35,171 bases of DNA. It comes from Microvirga arvi (GTDB lineage: Bacteria > Pseudomonadota > Alphaproteobacteria > Rhizobiales > Beijerinckiaceae). The notes beneath the pieces were generated by a model, which had not been told where the DNA came from, did not search any database, and saw only the letters and a program-made list of their open reading frames with translations. Positions within the stretch are counted from its first letter, which is position 1, and each line of letters opens with the position of its first letter. Made by a program: the position numbers and the translations under genes. This document shows, in pieces, positions 8,732 through 17,194 of the stretch. Where the stretch lies: positions 1-35,171 of the forward strand of contig NZ_JAFEMD010000051.1 in assembly GCF_016892765.1 (NCBI RefSeq), in the 5' to 3' direction.

Positions 8732-8750
8732 TAGCTCAGTGAGCTATAAT
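8732..8750 (+). promoter_or_regulatory. palindromic operator candidate overlapping a consensus -10 box
   Basis: TAGCTCA-G-TGAGCTA (8732-8746) is a perfect 7-bp inverted repeat around one base. It runs into TATAAT at 8745-8750, a full -10 consensus. No good -35 box lies 16-18 bp upstream, so the promoter may need an activator. A start point near 8757 would leave only about 7 nt before the ATG at 8764 but about 60 nt before the ATG at 8818, which favours the latter as the kinase start. Confidence 0.5.
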
Positions 8751-8817
8751 TGGTAAATGGTCTATGCGTCAACCTGCGCCTCCCTTAGGATTGTGTCTGT
8801 GGTTACTAGGTTGCGCG

Positions 8818-11172
8818 ATGAGAATACGGCTCCGGCCCGGACTGACCCTTGCTCACGCAATGCTCTGTGCGGCTCTCCTGTTTCAGGTTATCGGAACACT
8901 TTCGGCACAAGAGCAGTCTCTGGGGAGAGCGTCACACCCGGAGAGAATATTTATCGGTTCAAGGGCTGATCATTTCGTCGATCCAACCGGTCAGTCGACG
9001 ATCGAGACCGTTGCCGCCAATCCTTCGCTCTTCACACCGGCAAACGGTCGGACCGCCAATCGTGGGGTCAGCCCATCCAGAGGTGCTGCCTTCTGGCTTC
9101 GGTTGCGGATGCCCAACCTCACTCTCGAGAATAGTTGGGTGATATCACTCCACGAGTCGCGGATTGCCCATGCTGTTCTCTTTGTTCCGGCAGAGGTCGG
9201 ATGGCGTTCATTCGACTGGAATCCGAAAGACGACTATGCCGCAGGACGAGAACTCCTGCGCTATCCCGCGTTTCACGTCGACGCTGCATCCATTGCGGGG
9301 CAGGAGATCTTCATTCGCGTAGAGACAAATTCCTCCATGCGAGCCGTGCTTTGGTTGGAGACCGAGCGAACCTATGCGGCAACCTACGGGGACCAATCCC
9401 TCGCTTTCGGCGGATTGATAGGTGCCCTGACAGCACTCTTTGCCTACCTTCTCGCCATCGGCTGGGCCCTCAAAGATGGAGCGCTGCTTCGGTTGAGTGC
9501 GCTCGTTCTGTCCTTCATGGTGTACGTCGTAGCGGATAAGGCCTTTCTGGAGACCGCTCTGGTTCCCGGAGCATTCGATCTGTCCCGCATGGCATCGCTG
9601 TCGGGCAGCCTTCTGACCTTCGCAGCGTGGCTCTCCTTCGAGGCATGCTATCTGAAGGTCCGAGCATACCGCCCCTTACTTAACCGAGTGATCAAGGTCG
9701 GGATCATCCTTCTCCTCATCTTTGGCGTTCAGGTCGTCATTGAGATCATGGCAGATGTTCGCATGATCCGCCTCTATTCGTCCTACATTGGCCTCGTCGC
9801 CCTGGCTGCGGGGGTTGGCCTAGCACTGGCGATGATGCGCTATGAATGGCGCCGTTCCCTGGTATTCCTTTTGTGCTGGCTTCCCGCGATTGCCGGCGGA
9901 TCAGCGAGGTTGCTGCTCGATGCGGCGGACAGCCTCGCTCCTCATCCTCTTGTGGTGAATGCCGTCTATTTGGGTGCGGGATTTTCGCTCCTGATTTTCG
10001 GCATTGTGACATCGCTCGATATCCAAGCCCGCGAGCGAAGGCTTCTCCGTGCGTCCCAATCCAGTGAGGCGCGCTTCCGCAGCTTTGCCGACAGCGCCTC
10101 GGATAGCTTCTGGGAAACCGATGCCAAGGGGCGCTTGGCCTATCTTGCGGGACAAATCGACAGTCAGACCCTGGGAGTTACTCACAAATCAGATTTCATC
10201 GAAAGCATGCGCGGCACCTCGCGTGCTTCCAGCACCCAGGGCCTTGCCGTCTTAGAAAAGGCTTTTCGCGAGCGAACCGGGTTCCGATCGGTTGTGCTGA
10301 CAGTCCAGGAAAAATCCGGTTCGGACCGGTACCTGGCTGTCAGTGGAACTCCCTCCATCGACACCCAAGGCCGCTATTGTGGCCATCGCGGCATCTTTAG
10401 TGACGTCACAAAGGAGATGCTGTTGAACGAGCGGCAAATGCAGCAGCAGAAAATGGCCGCTCTTGGGCAACTCGCGGGCGGTGTCGCACACGAAATCAAC
10501 AATCTTCTCCACCCGATCATCAATCTGACCCGGCGCGTTCGTGGCAGCTTCGACCCCACGGATGGAAGACGCTACCAGATGGGGATTGTTGAGGATGCAG
10601 GGCTCCGGGCCCAGGAGATCGTTGCAGGCATCCTGACAACAGTTCGCCCAACCCTGCAAACCAGTCCACTCGTGCCCTTCGATCAAGCTCTGGCAAAGGC
10701 GGTTGATGCAGTGAGGCCTGCGATCCCGGCAGCCGTGGAACTTGATGTCAAAATCGATCACATGGACACGTTCTCTGTCCCGCTCGGGGAGGTCCTTCAG
10801 GTTATCAGCAATCTGATCGCCAACGCGGTGCATGCCCTTAGGAGGGGAGGACGGATCGAGATCTCGCTCATCCGTCACGCGCAGCGGAATGGAGCCACTC
10901 TGTGCATTGCGGACGATGGGGAGGGTATGGACGCCGATACACGGAGGCAGGCGTTCGAGCCGTTCTTTACGACCAAATCCACGAGCGGGGGCACAGGACT
11001 TGGCCTAGCCCTCGTTTACAGGATAGTCACCGGCTGGGGAGCATCGATCGACATCCAGTCCGAAGTGAAACAGGGTACGAAGTTTGTCATCACACTCCCG
11101 GATGGACTAAGAAACACAAGAGAGGAAGCAAACGGCCATGCAGAGCCCATGTCGGATCCTGGTGATCGATGA
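8818..11172 (+). CDS. 7TMR-DISM sensor histidine kinase
   Basis: This 784-residue inner-membrane sensor kinase begins with a signal peptide (RIRLR, hydrophobic core, cleavage likely after LSA at about residue 30). An extracytoplasmic beta-sandwich of the 7TMR-DISMED2 type follows (about 35-190; WLRLRMPNLT, WVISLHESRIAHAVLF), then seven membrane helices (about 195-400), a PAS domain (about 411-530), HisKA with His558 in GGVAHEINNLLHP, and HATPase_c with the N box (Asn669), DDGEGMD (699-705), FEPFFTTK and GGTGLGLAL. The H-box type resembles PAS-linked kinases that keep a Pro after HEINN. The ATG at 8818 is chosen because TAGG precedes it by 7 nt, the signal peptide is cleaner and the promoter lies close; the ATG at 8764 would add 18 residues. 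The gene overlaps the response regulator by 35 bp, so the two are cotranslated partners. DISM ligands are often carbohydrates; the ligand here is unknown. Confidence 0.93.
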   Translation: MRIRLRPGLTLAHAMLCAALLFQVIGTLSAQEQSLGRASHPERIFIGSRADHFVDPTGQSTIETVAANPSLFTPANGRTANRGVSPSRGAAFWLRLRMPNLTLENSWVISLHESRIAHAVLFVPAEVGWRSFDWNPKDDYAAGRELLRYPAFHVDAASIAGQEIFIRVETNSSMRAVLWLETERTYAATYGDQSLAFGGLIGALTALFAYLLAIGWALKDGALLRLSALVLSFMVYVVADKAFLETALVPGAFDLSRMASLSGSLLTFAAWLSFEACYLKVRAYRPLLNRVIKVGIILLLIFGVQVVIEIMADVRMIRLYSSYIGLVALAAGVGLALAMMRYEWRRSLVFLLCWLPAIAGGSARLLLDAADSLAPHPLVVNAVYLGAGFSLLIFGIVTSLDIQARERRLLRASQSSEARFRSFADSASDSFWETDAKGRLAYLAGQIDSQTLGVTHKSDFIESMRGTSRASSTQGLAVLEKAFRERTGFRSVVLTVQEKSGSDRYLAVSGTPSIDTQGRYCGHRGIFSDVTKEMLLNERQMQQQKMAALGQLAGGVAHEINNLLHPIINLTRRVRGSFDPTDGRRYQMGIVEDAGLRAQEIVAGILTTVRPTLQTSPLVPFDQALAKAVDAVRPAIPAAVELDVKIDHMDTFSVPLGEVLQVISNLIANAVHALRRGGRIEISLIRHAQRNGATLCIADDGEGMDADTRRQAFEPFFTTKSTSGGTGLGLALVYRIVTGWGASIDIQSEVKQGTKFVITLPDGLRNTREEANGHAEPMSDPGDR

Positions 11173-11515
11173 TGTCTTGGGAGTGCGCGAATCGATCCGC
11201 ATCGCGCTGAGCGCCGCAGGCTATGAGGCCGAGGTCGCCGAAAACGGTCAGCAGGCTCTCGAGCTTCTGTCCTCCGGATCCTTTGATATCGTCGTAACCG
11301 ATATATGGATGCCGGGCGTTGACGGAATCTCACTGATCAAGCGGCTTAGAAGCGAGCGACCGCACCTGCGGGTCTTTGCTATGACCGGCGGCGGACCACG
11401 AATGACGATCGAAACTGCCATGTCGCTGGCTGAGGTCTGGGGGGCTGAAGAAGTTTTTGTGAAGCCGTTCGACGAGGCGCTTCTGATCACAGCAATAGAG
11501 GGGAAAGGTCACTAA
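11138..11515 (+). CDS. single-domain response regulator (CheY-like receiver)
   Basis: The 125-residue protein consists only of a receiver domain. The acidic pair Asp11-Asp12 (VIDDV), phosphoacceptor Asp55 (VVTDIWMPG), switch Thr83 (AMTGGG) and Lys109 (FVKPF) are all present. It starts within the end of the kinase gene, with AGAGGAAG about 11 nt upstream of its ATG, so it should be made with the kinase and be its phosphorylation partner. There is no DNA-binding or enzymatic output domain. It must therefore act by protein contact, as a phosphate shuttle or sink, or on a separate effector encoded elsewhere. The longer-than-usual TGGGPRMTIETAMSLAEVWGA segment between Thr83 and Lys109 matches receivers that pair with PAS-type kinases in alphaproteobacteria. 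Confidence 0.92.
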   Translation: MQSPCRILVIDDVLGVRESIRIALSAAGYEAEVAENGQQALELLSSGSFDIVVTDIWMPGVDGISLIKRLRSERPHLRVFAMTGGGPRMTIETAMSLAEVWGAEEVFVKPFDEALLITAIEGKGH

Positions 11516-11643
11516 AACACTGGACTTAGAGGCGAAATCAACTTTTGAGGCTCATTCGATGTTTATCTTGCAAAGGAGCGCATCGTTGGTGGGAACAGCA
11601 GGCCCCCGTCATCGTAAACTAGGCTCATTTTCCGCAGGATACG

Positions 11644-12093
11644 CTAGATGCGCTCTCTGTCCTCACCCTGACCGGCTTGGAGGCGATGGACGATATGCTC
11701 CAGAGCGCTTGCAAGAGCCAGTCGCTGCTCTCCATCAAGTTCATCAATAGCCCTGGTGATGAGGTGGAGGGGGTCTTCAGCAAGCAGAGCACGTCCGGCT
11801 TCTGTCAATTCAACCTGTCGAGTGCGCCCTCGAGCACGCCCTTCGACATTGGTTACATAACCCTTTGCCATAAGAGTGCGGACTGTGCGGGTCACCGGGC
11901 CAACAGCGATGCCCTGAAACCGAGCAAGAGCGCTGGCGGTCCGTTGCGCTGGCTCGGCAGAAGCGAAGTAGCGCAGTGCCGTCCATTGGGCCGGAAACAG
12001 ATCTGCCGCAAATCCGAGTGAATGCAGAGCCCGCGAGGTTTGATCGAGGAGGCGCGCTAGAGCGGCCGCTTGTTTCTTGGGTCTCGGTGGCAA
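11644..12093 (-). CDS. MarR family transcriptional regulator
   Basis: The product has 149 residues. The N-terminal dimerisation helix (QAAALARLLDQTSRALHSLG) is followed by a winged helix-turn-helix: FPAQWTALRYFASAEPAQRT, the recognition region VGPVTRTVRTLMAKGYV, and the wing with GRTRQVELTEAGRALL. The C-terminal helices complete the dimer interface (ELDGEQRLALASALEHIV). This is the usual MarR architecture and length; such proteins are dimeric repressors released by small ligands or oxidation. The only plausible start is a TTG at 12093 (CCACCGAGACCC follows), because an in-frame stop lies about 12 codons upstream and the next ATG is inside the wing region. The gene converges on the response regulator with about 130 bp between them. 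No adjacent efflux or hydrolase target gene is seen. Confidence 0.88.
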   Translation of the reverse strand: MPPRPKKQAAALARLLDQTSRALHSLGFAADLFPAQWTALRYFASAEPAQRTASALARFQGIAVGPVTRTVRTLMAKGYVTNVEGRARGRTRQVELTEAGRALLAEDPLHLITRAIDELDGEQRLALASALEHIVHRLQAGQGEDRERI

Positions 12094-12950
12094 AATGAGC
12101 TCTGGGTTTTGGAAGGCGTACTGTTACTCCTCTTAGCCCAGGATGGCAACAGTATCACGACTTCCGTTTCGCGAAGTTATTCAGCTACGAGTTGGTGGAA
12201 CTCATTCCCCTGAAGATTGGCAAACTTGAGCTGACACCGAAGCAGGGTGCCCGATAGTGGTGACCGCTGTCACGCCGATCTGTAGGGTCGCCTCGGCTAC
12301 TGCACAGAGACACAGCCGTCTTATCCGCCGAGACGACAGCCCACATTGAGCACACAGATCCCAAGCCGGTCATGATTGGAGTGCCAAGCCTCCATAACTC
12401 GTTTTGGCCGGTCCTACCTCAGGATCCTTCCCCTGCCGCGGCGGAAGGAAATCTGACGGGAGGACAGGGTGAGGGGGCTTTCTCGTTGGACATCAGGCAG
12501 CAGAAAGGCCTCCTCACCCGCCGTTGCCTGTGAGTGAGGAGGCCTCGTGTGCTCAGAAGTTTGTCTCATAACTGAGGATGGCATCTTTGAAGTGGGGTTT
12601 CGGCCGGTTTCAGATTGTTACACTTTCTTTATTTTTCAATGACTTATCGTTTCATGTTGTTGCACATTTATTCCTACAGTGGCAGAGTTTTGTGACCCCT
12701 ATGTGACCCGAGTTCACAAAACTACTTCACGAATGCGCTGGACCGGCACCGTTCGAGAAGCCTGGACCGGTGGACCAGATCAAAGCTGCCCTTCGGCCAT
12801 GCCGGTCCTCCCATTCTTCGCATCGGAGCGGTCTATCGATACCTGGGGAGACATCGTTTCCCACGTGGGATGCGATCGAGGAATGAAGGGGCGTTGCCTG
12901 ATCCGGAGCGGGATGGTGGCTTTTTCGATCATGCCGACCACCTTGACTGC
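12094..12950. other. long gene-free region upstream of the MarR gene
   Basis: No gene could be supported. The stretch contains a strong hairpin (12506-12545), an AT-rich tract at 12610-12680 and then overlapping short frames without recognisable products. The MarR promoter should lie near 12100-12170. Confidence 0.5.
12506..12545. repeat. 12-bp perfect inverted repeat, hairpin
   Basis: AGGCCTCCTCAC at 12506-12517 is repeated inverted at 12534-12545 with a 16-nt spacer. It may be an intergenic repeat element or an orphan terminator. No T-run follows on either strand. Confidence 0.7.
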
Positions 12951-13250
12951 TCATGTGTGCGCGGATCTGCCCGCCGACACCTTACCCGGACAAGTGCGGG
13001 ACCGAAGCAAGCCCGGCCGGCTGAAAGCTCCGGCAATGCTGGCAAAGTACAACAGCAGGCCACCGATGATAGCGAGGTTTTTGAACAACTGGATAGGTCG
13101 GGCTGATTGGGCCTCGGCCGGGAATGTCCAGAAGCTGTGACTGATCAGCGTCGCCACGAGCGTAAAGCCGGTCAGCAGGAGTGCGGTCAGGCGCGGAGCC
13201 ACACGAGGGATCAGTGCGACAGGGCCGAGGATCTCGCCTGTCACAGCCAA
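12951..13250 (-). pseudogene. DoxX family membrane protein, C-terminal remnant
   Basis: The minus strand encodes LAVTGEILGPVALIPRVAPR, then LTALLLTGFTLVATLISHSFW, PAEAQ and IQLFKNLAIIGGLLLYFASIAGAFSRPG. This is the second half of the DoxX/DUF4345-like small membrane family (GxxEILGxxALL, ALLLAGFTLVATLLFHxFW, QFMKNLAIIGGLLL). Three hydrophobic helices are visible. The frame is open upstream to about 13330, but the residues there do not resemble the family, and no ATG with a ribosome site is present; the nominal start is a TTG at 13250. I read it as a truncated gene that has lost its first helices. DoxX proteins are found with thiosulfate/quinone and redox enzymes, but nothing here links it to such a pathway. 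Confidence 0.65.
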
Positions 13251-13884
13251 GCCGGCGCGGAATCGGGCTCGCGGACCCGCAACGTTCCCAAACCGGCTTC
13301 GAGTCCATCTGGGCCAATGTCAGTGCGGAGTTATCCAAAGCTTTCGGCGGTGAGGTGCCACCGGTGAGACCCGACTGCACGCCGCCTTGTCGCGATGCCA
13401 TGACAGGCGCCGCCGACCCATGTCAGGATCTCTTGTGAGCGGATAGCGCAGAGTTTAATACGCACCAGCGCTCTCGCGGGATGCCATCATTGGTTATGAC
13501 GGTTTTCATTCAGGCAGCGATGTGCCGGGAGTACTGGCGGTGTCCGAGAGCCGGACGCGTTGTGGCCTGTGGAGTCTCCGGCGCGGCCACGCATGACAAC
13601 GCCGTCAAGTTGTCTGACAACAATGCGATGAAGAACCAAGATGGTACCCTTGGCTACCTTTGTAACCGCCGGGGTGACCAGTGCGCCATTCTCGCTGTTC
13701 CGCCAGCAGCTCCCGGAGCCGAAAAACGTTATCCGGCAGCCCAGCCTGAGCCATGGTGCATAACGTCAGCCATGTTTCCCTGGGTTTTGTCAGAAAGGCC
13801 TGTCAACGCGAGCTTCATAACTGGTTTTCAGAAGCAGACAAAGGAGATTTCGAAAGAACGATTGTTACCCGATTTCGCGATCGG
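13251..13884. other. gene-free region with an isolated operator-like palindrome
   Basis: A plus-strand frame at 13481-13933 has no recognised product, an unusual mix of residues, and overlaps the end of the minus-strand gene at 13885. I do not count it as a gene. A short palindrome is listed separately. Confidence 0.5.
13609..13621. promoter_or_regulatory. GntR-type operator-like palindrome
   Basis: GTTGTC-T-GACAAC is a perfect 6-bp inverted repeat around one base and matches the TTGTxxGACAA style of FCD-GntR operators. No GntR gene or regulated promoter is visible next to it, so it may be a remnant or chance. Confidence 0.25.
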
Positions 13885-15399
13885 CTATGAGGCTTTCCAA
13901 ATCTCAAGCATCTTTCCCGCGACATCATTGTAGCTTTCAGCGGACATCCACATTCGGCGGAACGTCTTGCGCATACCACCAAAGACGATGTTGTCGTTCC
14001 ACCACACCCGCAACCAAGCGGGAACTTGGACTGCTATGGGGAGCTCCACGCTGAGACCGTTGCGCGCGTCTAACTTAAATTTCACTTCCAACGAGCGGGA
14101 GCGCTCCGTGTCTAGATTGCTGTAGGGCGCGAGCATCTCAAGCGCCCGCGCCCGCTCCACGGCGCTAAGGTCGCTGGTGCGATCTCCCTCGATACCGCCT
14201 CCACGGATTGCCTGAACAGCCTCGCGATAGCGTATTCCGTCAGGGGAATCCCGGAATTCCTTGGCCTTGTCGAGCAATTCCAACGTCGTTTTAGGAGCTC
14301 CCCTTCCGGATATGAGATACGGCAGAACGGGTGGGATCGAGCGTTGCATCACGACATTCGCTTTGCTGCCTTCGAGGCTTGCTTCCGCATGTTTGAAGAT
14401 TGCTGCTTCTTCTTCACGCCCGACGCTTGGTGTGGTTTCGGGCGCTACCGTCAGCCCAAGCATCAGCCTCGACCGCTTTGGCTGTATGTAATGTGTGGTC
14501 TCACTGGCCTGTGCGAAACCGCTAAAGATGAAGCCACCCAGCAGAAATTGGGCGACAAGGCGCAGAGGTTCGTCAAGCTTTGCAAGCTTCTCCCTCTCCT
14601 CATCCGTTTGTTGGTCGCCAGCCCTAAGCTCCGGGTGCCAGTCGTAGCGCAAGGCATCAAGCTCGAAGAGCTGACCTGCCAATGGTGTCAGGCGATCGAA
14701 CTCGAGCCGAGTGAGGCTGCGGAGAGCACCCGCTTTGATCGTTCGATAGACTTGGTAATCAATCGTTACATTACACAGTCGCGGACCAAGAAAGCTTTCG
14801 AGCGAGCGTGGAACGGTATCGGAGTCGAACGTATGGCCATAGTAGTCGATGAGCGGGATAGTATCGCGGGTAACGACGAGATCGAAGAACTCGACGAGGC
14901 TGCCGATGTTGTCCTTGAGCGCTGCCCCGACTTGTCGATCAACGCGCTGAAGACGATCCACACCGCTGAGGCCATTGAGGAAGATTTCCCCCGAGCGCAA
15001 GATCATCGGATCGGGCACGAACCCGATACGTTCAGCATAATCCTGCCAACCCTTGTAGCTGTTCTCAGAAATTCGCAGCTCGTCCATATCATCCGCTCTT
15101 CGATCAGTTTGTGCCGTGTTAGTGGGTACGCCGTTTTGCACCAGAGTCGGCGACGGCTTCAGCACGGTATCTGCAACCGTTGACGCTTCCGAAAATTTGT
15201 CCGCTTGTCCGCGGTGTTGGGGCACCAAGGCAGTGATCCCCTGTCGCGGGCGAGACTTTGGTACGTTCAACTCAGCTGGACGTACTTGCAACGTCCTCAC
15301 ACTCAGAAGCGCAAGATTCCTCAACAATGTCTCCGGACTTACATTGGGATACTGTCCGATTGGTGAAGGCCCAGAATCGCGGCCGGTGCCAACTCTCAA
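13885..15399 (-). CDS. uncharacterised 504-residue protein, downstream partner of the NNPGN gene
   Basis: I do not recognise this protein. It has no signal peptide, no membrane helix and no metal-binding cluster. Residues 1-100 look flexible (PSPIGQYP, SPTLVQNGVPTNTAQTD); the rest looks globular, with segments RISENSYKGWQDYAERIGF, SLVEFFDLVVTRDTIPLIDY, HYIQPKRSRLMLGLTVAPE and a Trp-rich end (PAWLRVWWNDNIVFGG, RRMWMS). The TTG start at 15399 lies only 21 bp after the preceding stop, consistent with an operon. An ATG at 15087 (MDELRISENS), preceded by GAAGAGCGG, is a fair alternative and would give about 400 residues. The cotranscribed gene at 15421 is lysozyme-like, so the protein may work with it, for example as a carrier, anchor or immunity-like partner; this is only inference. 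Confidence 0.7.
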   Translation of the reverse strand: MRVGTGRDSGPSPIGQYPNVSPETLLRNLALLSVRTLQVRPAELNVPKSRPRQGITALVPQHRGQADKFSEASTVADTVLKPSPTLVQNGVPTNTAQTDRRADDMDELRISENSYKGWQDYAERIGFVPDPMILRSGEIFLNGLSGVDRLQRVDRQVGAALKDNIGSLVEFFDLVVTRDTIPLIDYYGHTFDSDTVPRSLESFLGPRLCNVTIDYQVYRTIKAGALRSLTRLEFDRLTPLAGQLFELDALRYDWHPELRAGDQQTDEEREKLAKLDEPLRLVAQFLLGGFIFSGFAQASETTHYIQPKRSRLMLGLTVAPETTPSVGREEEAAIFKHAEASLEGSKANVVMQRSIPPVLPYLISGRGAPKTTLELLDKAKEFRDSPDGIRYREAVQAIRGGGIEGDRTSDLSAVERARALEMLAPYSNLDTERSRSLEVKFKLDARNGLSVELPIAVQVPAWLRVWWNDNIVFGGMRKTFRRMWMSAESYNDVAGKMLEIWKAS

Positions 15400-15420
15400 C
15401 GAAGTGGGAACCTAGCGAAT

Positions 15421-16056
15421 TTATCCAACAGGCAACTGGTCTCTAATCTCCTGCGGGATTTCATCGGAATCCCATGAGAGGCTCGTACCGGCAAGGTTTC
15501 CACCCTCAATATCTTGGATTTTGTTTTGTATGACTTGCATCTGCTCGTCGCTGAGGTCGCCTACCCGTGTCGCGACCGTGACGTCGCCACCGATGCTCTG
15601 AGCGACGGCCGCCGCGTAACCGTCTGGGTCGTTCCCGTCAGACGCCGGCGCGTATCTCTTGAATGCGTCCAATATGGACAAGTTCACATAAGCCGGTGTC
15701 TTCAGGAGCTTGGCAATTGCATCATATCCGGCACCCCACGTCGGAAAGATCAAGAAGTTATGCCAGTTGAACTTGCCTGGATACTGACCGAAGTCCGGAC
15801 CACCAGGGACGCCAGTGATGTTTCCGGGATTGTTGTTCAACCAGGCGAAACTTCCCGGCTTGTTCCTCATGTGGGGCTGTCCACGCGCGACTTCCGTCTG
15901 ATGAATAACGTATTGGAAAATATTGATGCCATTTCCTAAGTAATCATTTGGGTCGTTGGGGTTGGAGCCAGGAAACCACTGCGCCCTTGGAATGCTCTTA
16001 TCAAGTGAGATGTTGCCATTCCAGTACCAGACATGTTGGCCTAATTCGAGTGTCAT
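15421..16056 (-). CDS. lysozyme-like / phage structural-type NNPGN domain protein
   Basis: The product has 211 residues. The central segment FAWLNNNPGNITGVPGG, then FLIFPTWGAGYDAIAKLLKT, LSILDAFKRYAPASDGNDPD and YAAAVAQSIGGD, matches the pattern NNPGNIxx...F..F.....G..AI..LL......TI..A..RYAPP.DN.P..Y...V seen in phage-derived, peptidoglycan-acting or particle-associated proteins. The fold and catalysis are not certain. The ATG at 16056 is chosen because GAGGTGG stands 4-5 nt upstream; the earlier in-frame ATG at 16137 has no ribosome site. There is no signal peptide, so delivery would need a holin, a particle or lysis. The gene is transcribed away from the giant-protein operon, with 616 bp between their starts, and leads a two-gene operon. 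Confidence 0.65.
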   Translation of the reverse strand: MTLELGQHVWYWNGNISLDKSIPRAQWFPGSNPNDPNDYLGNGINIFQYVIHQTEVARGQPHMRNKPGSFAWLNNNPGNITGVPGGPDFGQYPGKFNWHNFLIFPTWGAGYDAIAKLLKTPAYVNLSILDAFKRYAPASDGNDPDGYAAAVAQSIGGDVTVATRVGDLSDEQMQVIQNKIQDIEGGNLAGTSLSWDSDEIPQEIRDQLPVG

Positions 16057-16672
16057 GATCCACCTCAAATTATGTGCAGGAACCTCGATCGCCCGCGGAT
16101 TGTAGTGAAAGTCTCGGTTCGGTAAGGTCTTCTGCATACTGCGTCAGCTTTTCGGCTCCGATGTGGAACCTGCGAATCGAATACGATTACAAACTGAGGT
16201 GACGGCGCTATGGAGTTATACGCGACTTACTCGCAGGATGCATTTTACCATTAATACTCCACTGACCGGAGGTGTACCCGTGTATCGGATGGCCAAATTT
16301 GGGGTCCTTCGGAGTAATCGCAGTATCATTTGCAAACGTTTACTCAGATGCAAGCTGCTATTTAGTGGTAGAGGAATGTCTGCGCTCGTGTCTCGGTAGA
16401 GCCTGTGGTATCGTTTGCCCTCTGTTAGTGATTAGTGCGCAGCAGCAATTGACCTTGGTAGAATCCCAGCTCATGCCGCCTCGAATTGAGCGCCTACGTC
16501 GCAGTAAGTGTCAGTAATTGTTACCTGTTGTGGTAAAGTCTCAGCACGTTTGACGGAAATTGTTCGAGCCTTGACTAAGTGATGTGTCGGTCGAGCCAAC
16601 CGGCGCAGTATTTCCCCTGAGATGTACTTTATGTGCACGGCAGCAGGCTGAAGCGATGTCGGGAGAAAGCCC
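16057..16672. other. divergent intergenic region between the NNPGN operon and the giant-protein operon
   Basis: Over 600 bp with only short, unrecognised frames. It has lower GC than its surroundings around 16240-16560. Promoters for both operons should lie here, but I could not identify a convincing -35/-10 pair by eye. Confidence 0.5.
16060..16066 (-). promoter_or_regulatory. ribosome binding site that fixes the start of the NNPGN gene
   Basis: GAGGTGG on the minus strand lies 3 nt before the ATG at 16056 (full core GAGGTG, spacer about 4-5 nt from the G-rich core). It decides against the longer frame from 16137. Confidence 0.7.
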
Positions 16673-17194
16673 ATGTCCTCTGGAGTGGTGCAACAGCATG
16701 CTTCGGCAGATATCACGATTTCGGGTGTTGTCCGAGACTATGAGGGAAGCCCCATCAACGCAATCAAAGTCAGTGTTTACCGTGACACGGACTTTGTTGA
16801 AAAGGCATTCAGCGACGAGAATGGTCGGTACGAGGTGAGTATTTCACCCGGGAAGCCAGTTATTGTCTGGTTCGATACACATCCAACGCTCATCGATGCT
16901 GACAAATGGCATCCATCTGTCGTGTCATCTGTAAGTACGCAGGCATCTGTCTCACTTGATAGAAGCTTAGGACGGGTTGGCCACTCGCACGGTGTTGGCG
17001 CAGACCTTGATGCGCTCGCTGCTTACCAGTTTGCTGCCATGTTTATAGAACACGATCCTGGTTCTATATTCGATCTCTATCCGGCCTTGGCGCAACAGCG
17101 CATGAGCCAGCTAAAGGTTCCCACTCAGATCCTGCAGAAAGTCCACACAGATATCGTGAAGTTTTTTCAAGCCCGCGCTGAAGATCATACCTGA
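16673..17194 (+). CDS. small protein with carboxypeptidase-regulatory-like (beta-sandwich) domain
   Basis: The product has 173 residues. Residues 12-80 (ITISGVVRDYEGSPINAIKV, then VYRD, SDENGRYEVSISPGKPVIVW) form a carboxypeptidase-regulatory-like or CnaB-type beta sandwich, recognisable by GxVxDxxGxPIxxxxVxV and DxNGxYxxxxxPG. The second half (SHGVGADLDALAAYQFAAMF, then YPALAQQRMSQLKVPTQILQ) is helical and not recognised. No signal peptide is visible. GGGAG stands about 8 nt before the ATG. The gene leads the operon of giant proteins, with 280 bp to the next start, so it may be part of the same transcription unit. Such domains usually mediate binding or stability, so a structural or cargo-binding role is likely, but this is inference. 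Confidence 0.75.
   Translation: MSSGVVQQHASADITISGVVRDYEGSPINAIKVSVYRDTDFVEKAFSDENGRYEVSISPGKPVIVWFDTHPTLIDADKWHPSVVSSVSTQASVSLDRSLGRVGHSHGVGADLDALAAYQFAAMFIEHDPGSIFDLYPALAQQRMSQLKVPTQILQKVHTDIVKFFQARAEDHT

Noticed and set aside
12600..12730. AT-rich tract with GTGACCC repeats, considered as an attachment site or tRNA remnant
   Set aside because: No tRNA cloverleaf could be drawn and no matching direct repeat was found near the recombinases.
13481..13933. 150-codon frame on plus
   Set aside because: It runs into the opposite gene end and has no recognisable features.
14344..15183. 279-codon frame on plus
   Set aside because: Antisense to the 504-residue gene; no ribosome site and no recognisable domains.
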